Source of the DNA: Exiguobacterium sp. J17977
GTDB taxonomy: Bacteria > Bacillota > Bacilli > Exiguobacteriales > Exiguobacteriaceae
Assembly: GCF_018616375.1 (NCBI RefSeq)
Contig: NZ_JAEQBB010000002.1
Span: 124,001-188,000, forward strand
Reading direction: 5' to 3'
Length of the DNA: 64,000 nucleotides
Shown: positions 58,642-64,000 of the stretch, in pieces
Numbering within the stretch: the first letter of the stretch is position 1
Layout: every line of letters starts with the position of its first letter
The notes under the pieces: model-generated
The model's database searches: none
Told to the model about the DNA's origin: nothing
What the model saw: the letters and a program-made list of their open reading frames with translations, nothing else
Program-made: the position numbers and the translations under genes

Positions 58642-59838
58642 TTATTGCGTTTTTAACCAATCGGCCAACCAAGCGACATGGTCTTTCATCGCCTCGTCCG
58701 ATAAACGTTCAATCGTATCCGCTTCGGTTAAAGCGTCAAACTCAGCCGTCAACGAGTCACTTAATGCCATGACCGGTACACCTTCAGCTTGAAAGTCATC
58801 TAAATAGGTGGTCCCAAGCGGCTTCACGTCAAGCGTTGACCAGCTTCCTTTCTCCAGTACCGGTAATTTGGTCATTCCTTTTGTTCTGACGAATCGATTA
58901 TCTTCACCAGTTCCAAGAATGTCGAGTGACAGCACGAGAGACGGTAACGTCCCATCCTGTTTCGTCGTCTCCAAATAATCAATCGCGGACTCGTACCCAA
59001 ACCCACTTCCATTCAAAAAGATGTACCGAATCGTCGCATCCGTTTCAATGCCGTCCATTTGTTGGATGAGCGTATACAAGATGGATGAACCACCAAGACT
59101 CCATAAGGCATGGTCCCCGTAAGCGGTGCCGTCGAGTCTAGCTAAAATCACAATCTGCTCCTCTGTTTTACCCGGTTGTACAAATTCAGTATATGGTACC
59201 TCTTCGTCAACGAATGGTTCGACCGATACAGTTGTTCCTTCTTTTAACTGTTGCGCCGCTTCAGCATCGACACCGATGCCCGGTAGACGTGTCCGTGGGG
59301 ATGTATAAATCGTTCCAAAGTATTCATCATCGTCTGCAGGAGGCGTGATTATATACCCTTCGGCCCCCGCCTCCAACAAACTTAACAAATACCGGTTCGC
59401 CTTATTGTCTATAATCACTTCTCCATATGGATCAGCTGACGTGTCTCTCATATCAAGTTCGAGCGACTCCTCCGTCATCGGTAACACGACAACTTTCCCT
59501 TTCAAACGATCAAACGGTTCGTCCCAATCCATCTTAACGACTTCACCAGTAAAACCAGCTTCTAAAACGAAATGAGATAAACCGTCGAATTGCTCTTCAT
59601 CATCCACTGTCAACGTCGTCCAATAACTAGGTACAGAGGCGTAATGGACAAAGCTGTCCATCTCAAGATTCAGTTCGTTTCCGAGCGACTCAAATAGCTC
59701 GACGTTCTCCCAACTGTTAACATCTCGATCATAAGACGCAAAATATTCAGCCGTCTCATAAGGACTTGTCGATGAGGCCGGATTGAAATAAAGAAAAACG
59801 GTAAATAGTGCCGTCAGTAAGCTATACATAATTGTCAT
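58642..59838 (-). CDS. Secreted M28-like protein with lost metal ligands
   Basis: This 398-residue protein has a short N-terminal hydrophobic stretch (signal or anchor, MYSLLTALFTVFLYFNP), then a PA-like region (about 85-210, with LKGKVVVLPM and LSLLEAGAEGYIITPP) and an M28-type aminopeptidase fold. Where M28 enzymes have H-x-D and the GAxDNxSG motif, this protein reads ARLDGTAY (from residue 233) and GDHALWSLGGSS (241-252), so most zinc ligands are gone. It is probably a secreted binding protein. GGAG precedes the ATG at 59838. Confidence 0.6.
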   Translation of the reverse strand: MTIMYSLLTALFTVFLYFNPASSTSPYETAEYFASYDRDVNSWENVELFESLGNELNLEMDSFVHYASVPSYWTTLTVDDEEQFDGLSHFVLEAGFTGEVVKMDWDEPFDRLKGKVVVLPMTEESLELDMRDTSADPYGEVIIDNKANRYLLSLLEAGAEGYIITPPADDDEYFGTIYTSPRTRLPGIGVDAEAAQQLKEGTTVSVEPFVDEEVPYTEFVQPGKTEEQIVILARLDGTAYGDHALWSLGGSSILYTLIQQMDGIETDATIRYIFLNGSGFGYESAIDYLETTKQDGTLPSLVLSLDILGTGEDNRFVRTKGMTKLPVLEKGSWSTLDVKPLGTTYLDDFQAEGVPVMALSDSLTAEFDALTEADTIERLSDEAMKDHVAWLADWLKTQ

Positions 59839-59928
59839 CTGCGTATCTCCATCGAAAAACTCACCAATAAATGGTTGTATTATCCTATTATATTAAGTTA
59901 TCTGACAATTGTATATTTCTTTTTCAAA

Positions 59929-59966
59929 AAAAAACGGCCTCCCTCACTTATGAGGGAAACCGTTTG
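59929..59966 (-). terminator. Terminator of adhE
   Basis: On the minus strand AAACGG and CCGTTT plus an inner CCCTCA/TGAGGG stem pair (complement of about 59931-59964), followed by a long T run. Confidence 0.75.
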
Positions 59967-59979
59967 ATTGGTACAAAAC

Positions 59980-62571
59980 TTATACGCCTTCGTAAGCAGT
60001 GTACATAATCTCTTTCAATTCTTCGACGAGCGGCATTTTCGGGTTGGCCGTCGTACATTGGTCTTCGAACGCGTCGACCGCCATCTTATCGATTTTCGCG
60101 TCGAGGTCCGCTTTCTTGATGCCTTGGGCTTTGAACGAGAGTTTGATGTTCAAGCGCTGACCAAGCTCGATGACCGCTTGGATGAGCGACTCGACGCCTT
60201 CTTCCGTCGTGCTGGCTGGAAGTCCGAGGTAGCGTGCGATTTCTGCATAACGCTCATCGGCGATGAATGACTCATATTTAGGGAACGCCGCGAGTTTCGA
60301 TGGGCGTGTCGCGTTGTAGCGGATGACGTGCGGCATGAGGATCGCGTTCGTCCGTCCGTGTGGGACGTGGAACTCGCCACCGATTTTGTGTGCGATCGAG
60401 TGGTTGATACCGAGGAACGCGTTCGCGAACGCCATACCCGCCATCGTCGATGCGTTGTGGACTTTCTGACGCGCTTCGGCGTCACTTCCGTTCTCATACG
60501 CTTTCGGGAGGTAATCGAAGATCATCTTCATCGAACGAAGCGCAAGTCCGTCTGTATAATCGTTAGCCATGACTGAGACATATGCTTCGATGGCGTGTGT
60601 CAACACGTCCATTCCCGTATCGGCCGTGATTGACGCTGGGACCGTCATGACGAACTCAGGGTCGACGATGGCGACGTCCGGTGTGATCGCGTAGTCAGCA
60701 ATCGGGTATTTGACGTTGCGTTTCTTATCCGTGATGACCGTGAACGGTGTCACTTCAGAACCCGTACCTGATGTTGTCGGGATGGCGACGAACATGGACT
60801 TGTTGCCGAGCGTCGGGAACTTGTACGTCCGCTTGCGGATATCCATGAATTTTTGGCGAAGGTTCGAGAACTTCTCTTCTGGGCGTTCGTAGAAGAGCCA
60901 CATGCCTTTCGCAGCATCCATCGGTGATCCACCGCCGAGGGCGATAATCATATCTGGTTGGAAGTGACGCATCGCTTCGGCACCGCGCATGACCGTCTCA
61001 ACTGACGGGTCTGGCTCGACTTGGTCGAAGATGCGGTACTCGACGCCAGCTGGCAAGTTTTTGACGACTTTATCGGCAAATCCGAGTTTGACCATCATTT
61101 CATCCGTGACGATCATCGCCCGTTTTTTCGATGTGAGCGATTGAAGGTACTGGACCGAGTTTTTCTCAAAGTAAATCTTTTCAGGGACTTTAAACCATTG
61201 CATATTCACGCGACGTCTCGCCACCTTTTTCACGTTGAGTAGATGTTTCGCCGTCACGTTCTCAGAGACGGAGTTTTTACCGTACGACCCACAACCGAGT
61301 GTGAGTGATGGTGTCATTTCGTTATAGAGGTCACCGATCCCACCGTGTGCCGTTGGCGAGTTGACGATGATGCGGCAAGCTTTCATCCGGAGTCCGAAGG
61401 AGAGGATGGCGTCGTCGTCAGTCGAGTGGATCGCTGCCGTATGTCCGAGACCACCGATTTCGAGCATCTTCTCTGCGATGGCGAATCCTTCTTCACGCGA
61501 TTGGACTTTATAAGCACCGAGCACCGGGCTGAGTTTCTCGTGTGAGAGCAACTCTGTCGCACCGACCGTCTCGAGTTCGGCGATCAAGATTTTTGTATCG
61601 GCCGGGACTGTGAGTCCAGCTCGTTCGGCGATCCAGGCTGCCGGCTTCCCGACGATTTCCGGGTTGACCGCACAAGAGTCTGTTTTGATGACGAGTGTCT
61701 CGAGTTTCGCTTTCTCTTCTGGTGAGCAGAAGTAGCAACCGAGCGCCGTCATTTCCGCTTTCACTTCTTCGTACACTTCTTGGTCGACGATAATCGCTTG
61801 TTCAGATGCACAGATCATACCGTTGTCGAACGTTTTCGACAAGATGACGTCCGAGATGGCACGTTTCACTTTTGCTGTTTTGTCGATATAGGCCGGTACG
61901 TTACCAGGACCGACACCGAGAGCTGGTTTACCCGTCGAATAGGCTGATTTGACCATCGCCGCTCCCCCAGTTGCGAGGACCATGGCGACGCCTGGGTGAT
62001 TCATGAGCGCTTTCGTCGCGTCGAGTGATGGTTTTTCGACCCATTGAATCAAATGTTCCGGCGCACCGGCTTCGATGGCTGCGTCACGAAGGATGCGAGC
62101 CGCTTCACTTGAACATTGTTGTGCTGATGGGTGGAAACCGAAGATGATTGGGTTACGCGTTTTAATGGCGATGATCGCTTTGAACATCGTCGTTGATGTC
62201 GGGTTCGTGACCGGTGTGACCCCGGCAACAACGCCGACTGGTTCGGCGATGTACGTGATGCCGTTTTGCTCGTCGTCTTCGATGACACCGACCGTCTTCT
62301 CGCCACGGAGTGAGTTATAAATATATTCTGTCGCAAAGATGTTTTTGATCATCTTATCTTCAAATACACCGCGACCTGTTTCTTCATAAGCATGTTTCGC
62401 GAGGGCGACGTGCTGTTCGAGTCCTGCGAGCGCCATCGCTTGAACGATTGCATCGATTTTCTCTTGGTCAAACGTCATCAACGTCTCGAGCGCCGTATGT
62501 GCTCGTGTGACGAGCGTATCGACCATCTGTTCTGCTGATGTTTCCACTACTGCTTTCTCTTTAACTGCCAT
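59980..62571 (-). CDS. adhE: Bifunctional aldehyde-alcohol dehydrogenase
   Basis: This 863-residue fermentative enzyme reduces acetyl-CoA to ethanol in two steps, using NADH. Residues 1-440 are an acetaldehyde dehydrogenase domain with catalytic C254 in GMICASEQ. The rest (about 450-860) is an iron-type alcohol dehydrogenase with GGGSPMDAAKG, the metal site HAIEAYVS and HKIGGEFHVPHGR. AGGAGG precedes the ATG. Two Rex sites and a cre box lie upstream, so it is derepressed under low oxygen when NADH is high. Confidence 0.96.
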   Translation of the reverse strand: MAVKEKAVVETSAEQMVDTLVTRAHTALETLMTFDQEKIDAIVQAMALAGLEQHVALAKHAYEETGRGVFEDKMIKNIFATEYIYNSLRGEKTVGVIEDDEQNGITYIAEPVGVVAGVTPVTNPTSTTMFKAIIAIKTRNPIIFGFHPSAQQCSSEAARILRDAAIEAGAPEHLIQWVEKPSLDATKALMNHPGVAMVLATGGAAMVKSAYSTGKPALGVGPGNVPAYIDKTAKVKRAISDVILSKTFDNGMICASEQAIIVDQEVYEEVKAEMTALGCYFCSPEEKAKLETLVIKTDSCAVNPEIVGKPAAWIAERAGLTVPADTKILIAELETVGATELLSHEKLSPVLGAYKVQSREEGFAIAEKMLEIGGLGHTAAIHSTDDDAILSFGLRMKACRIIVNSPTAHGGIGDLYNEMTPSLTLGCGSYGKNSVSENVTAKHLLNVKKVARRRVNMQWFKVPEKIYFEKNSVQYLQSLTSKKRAMIVTDEMMVKLGFADKVVKNLPAGVEYRIFDQVEPDPSVETVMRGAEAMRHFQPDMIIALGGGSPMDAAKGMWLFYERPEEKFSNLRQKFMDIRKRTYKFPTLGNKSMFVAIPTTSGTGSEVTPFTVITDKKRNVKYPIADYAITPDVAIVDPEFVMTVPASITADTGMDVLTHAIEAYVSVMANDYTDGLALRSMKMIFDYLPKAYENGSDAEARQKVHNASTMAGMAFANAFLGINHSIAHKIGGEFHVPHGRTNAILMPHVIRYNATRPSKLAAFPKYESFIADERYAEIARYLGLPASTTEEGVESLIQAVIELGQRLNIKLSFKAQGIKKADLDAKIDKMAVDAFEDQCTTANPKMPLVEELKEIMYTAYEGV

Positions 62572-62654
62572 GTTGGTTTCCTCCTCATGAATGAGAGCTT
62601 AAACTGCTGACTTGATGGGAAGCACGGGGGATGAGCTGTTCGTTTGATAAGAGT

Positions 62655-62672
62655 TTGTGCTTTCCTTCACAT
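62655..62672. promoter_or_regulatory. Second, weaker Rex-like site
   Basis: TTGTGCTTTCCTTCACAT fits TTGTGAA-N4-TTCACAA at 11 of 14 positions. It lies about 40 bases closer to adhE than the better site, so it may be an auxiliary operator. Confidence 0.4.
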
Positions 62673-62713
62673 TCTTAGAATACAACGTTTCTTGCAGTTT
62701 GTGCGTGACAACA

Positions 62714-62731
62714 ATGTGAACTCTTTCACAA
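62714..62731. promoter_or_regulatory. Rex operator upstream of adhE
   Basis: ATGTGAACTCTTTCACAA matches TTGTGAA-N4-TTCACAA at 13 of 14 fixed positions (only the first base differs). Rex is the NADH-sensing repressor of fermentation genes in Firmicutes and adhE is a standard target. The site is about 145 bases before the adhE start. Confidence 0.8.
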
Positions 62732-62823
62732 TATTTTTTAGGAGAATGAGGATAGGACTTGCTTTTTCATGTGACGCTCAGTAAAATCGAATGCGTTTTC
62801 ATGAAAACAAAGTCTGATTTATA

Positions 62824-62837
62824 TGTAAACGCTTACA
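62824..62837. promoter_or_regulatory. Consensus cre site between adhE and the MarR gene
   Basis: TGTAAACGCTTACA matches the CcpA consensus TGWAANCGNTNWCA at all 14 positions and is itself palindromic. It lies about 250 bases upstream of adhE and 117 bases upstream of the MarR gene, so either may be the target. A TATAAT at 62921-62926 is the likely -10 of the MarR gene. Confidence 0.82.
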
Positions 62838-62953
62838 TACATTATGTCCATGATATGGCGAATGCACTGTGTAAAATGTCACGTGATGAGGATTGCTCGT
62901 CCACCCAGCGCTCGGTCGTGTATAATGAAGAAAGAACCTAATTAGGAAGTGAC

Positions 62954-63406
62954 ATGATTATGCCGAGACAAGACGCAGCCGATCAGTTTGTGAAACTGAT
63001 CCCATTAATTCGCCGGAAGTTGTTACGTCGTTCCGACCTTCCGCAAATCCCAAACTTAAACTTTTCCCACTTTCATCTCCTCATGTTGATTGAAGATGAA
63101 GGCGCGGTCACGAACGGGCACATCAGTGAGACGTTATCGATTGCCCCGCCAAACGTGACGCCGCTCATCACGAAACTCGTCGATGAGGGCTACATCACCC
63201 GCGTCCCGGACGAACGCGATCGCCGCGTCATCTGGAATCAACTGACCGATAAGGGCGAACTCGTCCTCCGTGAGCGTCGCGATTCGTTTCGACGACTGTT
63301 CGAAGACCGTCTCGCGTTTCTGAACGAGGAAGAGACGGACCGCCTGATTGACAGTTTGAAGACGCTGACGGAGATCGTCGAGAAGATGGATAAGAGCGAG
63401 GGATGA
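62954..63406 (+). CDS. MarR-family transcriptional regulator
   Basis: This 150-residue winged-helix regulator has the MarR layout: LIRRKLLRRSD, then recognition-helix region ISETLSIAPPNVTPLITKLV, wing ITRVPDERDRRVIWNQLTDKG, and the dimerisation helix LNEEETDRLIDSLKTL. AGGAAGTGAC precedes the ATG at 62954. It is divergent from adhE. The target is unknown; ligands are often phenolic or oxidant. Confidence 0.88.
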   Translation: MIMPRQDAADQFVKLIPLIRRKLLRRSDLPQIPNLNFSHFHLLMLIEDEGAVTNGHISETLSIAPPNVTPLITKLVDEGYITRVPDERDRRVIWNQLTDKGELVLRERRDSFRRLFEDRLAFLNEEETDRLIDSLKTLTEIVEKMDKSEG

Positions 63407-63485
63407 TTTTTGCTCGTCAACATCCACGTCTTCTTATATAATCGAGGATGAATCAATCGAACAATGGAAAGAGAGATGACATGTA

Positions 63486-64000
63486 ATGGGTCGTAAATGG
63501 AACAACATTAAAGAGAAAAAAGCGTCAAAAGACGCCAATACGAGTCGCATCTATGCGAAGTTCGGCCGTGAAATCTACGTAGTCGCCCGTCAAGGGGAAC
63601 CAGATCCAGAATCAAACCAAGCACTCAAGTTCGTCGTCGAACGAGCGAAGACGTACAACGTTCCGCGCGCCATCATCGACCGTGCCATCGACAAAGCGAA
63701 GGGCGGCGACGAAGAGAACTTCGATGAGCTCCGCTATGAAGGGTTCGGACCGAACGGCTCGATGCTCATCGTCGATACGCTCACGAACAACGTCAACCGG
63801 ACGGCGTCTGAAGTCCGCGCCGCTTTCGGTAAGAACGGCGGCAACATGGGTGTCAGCGGGTCGGTCGCTTACATGTTCGACGCGACGGCCGTCATCGGTG
63901 TCAACGGCATGTCTGCTGACGACGTACTCGAACTCATGATGGAGCACGACCTCGACGTCCGTGATGTCATCGAAGAAGATGAGACGGTCATCGTCTATGC
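63486..64000 (+). CDS. YebC/PmpR-family protein, YeeN type (3' truncated)
   Basis: The frame opens with [20 protein letters not shown], continues with [19 protein letters not shown] and [14 protein letters not shown] and is open to the end of the window, so its C-terminus is missing (about 171 residues visible of about 240 expected). It belongs to the YebC/PmpR family, probable DNA-binding or translation-linked regulators; the YeeN/YeeI branch is shown by the [13 protein letters not shown] start. The ATG at 63486 has a purine-rich AAGAGAG upstream, with a TAA of the preceding frame just before. Confidence 0.87.
   Translation, partial: MGRKWNNIKEKKASKDANTSRIYAKFGREIYVVARQGEPDPESNQALKFVVERAKTYNVPRAIIDRAIDKAKGGDEENFDELRYEGFGPNGSMLIVDTLTNNVNRTASEVRAAFGKNGGNMGVSGSVAYMFDATAVIGVNGMSADDVLELMMEHDLDVRDVIEEDETVIVY

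Noticed and set aside
1-64000. CRISPR array, rRNA operon, complete transposon or phage
   Set aside because: No regularly spaced repeats, rRNA signature or transposase gene was seen; the only trace of a mobile element is the integrase remnant near 30.3 kb.

Overview
The window reads as a chromosomal segment of a low-to-mid G+C Firmicute of the order Bacillales, with an overall composition near 50% G+C. The best guess is an Exiguobacterium-like organism. The evidence is strong AGGAGG-type ribosome binding sites with frequent GTG/TTG starts, short hairpin-plus-T-run terminators, CcpA (cre), Rex and CodY-like sites, and typical Bacillales genes: an InhA-type M6 protease, a YloB-type Ca2+ ATPase, AdhE, and fruRKA and scrRKAB sugar operons. 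The genus is an inference; no rRNA or marker gene is present to settle it. I saw no CRISPR array, no intact phage and no complete insertion sequence.

Layout. 1-10 kb: a cut-off methyltransferase, a Nudix hydrolase, an orphan UMP-kinase paralogue, a membrane protein with a decayed GGDEF domain, a four-gene leftward run (APH-like kinase, nitrilase, HAD phosphatase, beta-lactamase-like hydrolase), acetyltransferase genes and a rifampin ADP-ribosyltransferase (arr). 10-20 kb: an Opp/Dpp-type permease pair without its ATPase or binding protein, two tandem paralogous membrane proteins, a DUF817/YdjM-like membrane pair with a WYL regulator, and two related small proteins (one a lipoprotein) flanking an unknown gene. 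19.7-24.7 kb: the sucrose operon scrK-scrA-scrB with its LacI-type regulator scrR and two operators, one of them a perfect 22-bp palindrome. 24.7-30 kb: an acetyltransferase, a cation efflux protein with Mn-type ligands, an RsmJ-like methyltransferase and the secreted protease inhA.

30-31 kb holds a lone 71-nt tRNA (anticodon GGT) without an encoded CCA. It is followed by a terminator, a short direct repeat and the last codons of a tyrosine recombinase: the scar of a lost integrated element. 31-47 kb is mostly housekeeping and signalling: a queuosine-precursor transporter, a PilZ protein, a Ca2+ ATPase, a stand-alone PTS IIC-like permease, a FemAB/GNAT-type transferase, an oxidoreductase, OsmC, cardiolipin synthase, a PAS-GGEEF cyclase, a methyltransferase-Rrf2 pair and a chemoreceptor with a SigD-like promoter. 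47.7-50.7 kb is a module of apparently lower G+C with an acyl-CoA synthetase-like enzyme, an SDR and an unknown protein, followed by a GNAT gene and its decayed copy either side of an alpha/beta hydrolase. 52-56 kb is the fructose operon fruR-fruK-fruA, with four-base overlaps, a cre site and three 10-bp operator repeats. 57-59.8 kb has small A+T-rich genes and a secreted M28-like protein that seems to have lost its metal ligands. The window ends with adhE (two Rex sites and a consensus cre box upstream), a MarR regulator and a truncated YebC/PmpR-family gene.

How it works together: two PTS sugar operons and the fermentative AdhE share CcpA sites, so they form a carbon-control set, with Rex adding redox control to adhE. 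A second thread is cyclic-di-GMP signalling: an active-looking cyclase with an inhibitory site, a PilZ-like protein and a decayed GGDEF membrane protein. I found no clear new defence or biosynthetic system. The least explained parts are the tandem PDxYDR/ETGPC membrane proteins, the orphan permease pair with its dyad, the acyl-CoA synthetase/SDR module and the M28-like pseudoenzyme.
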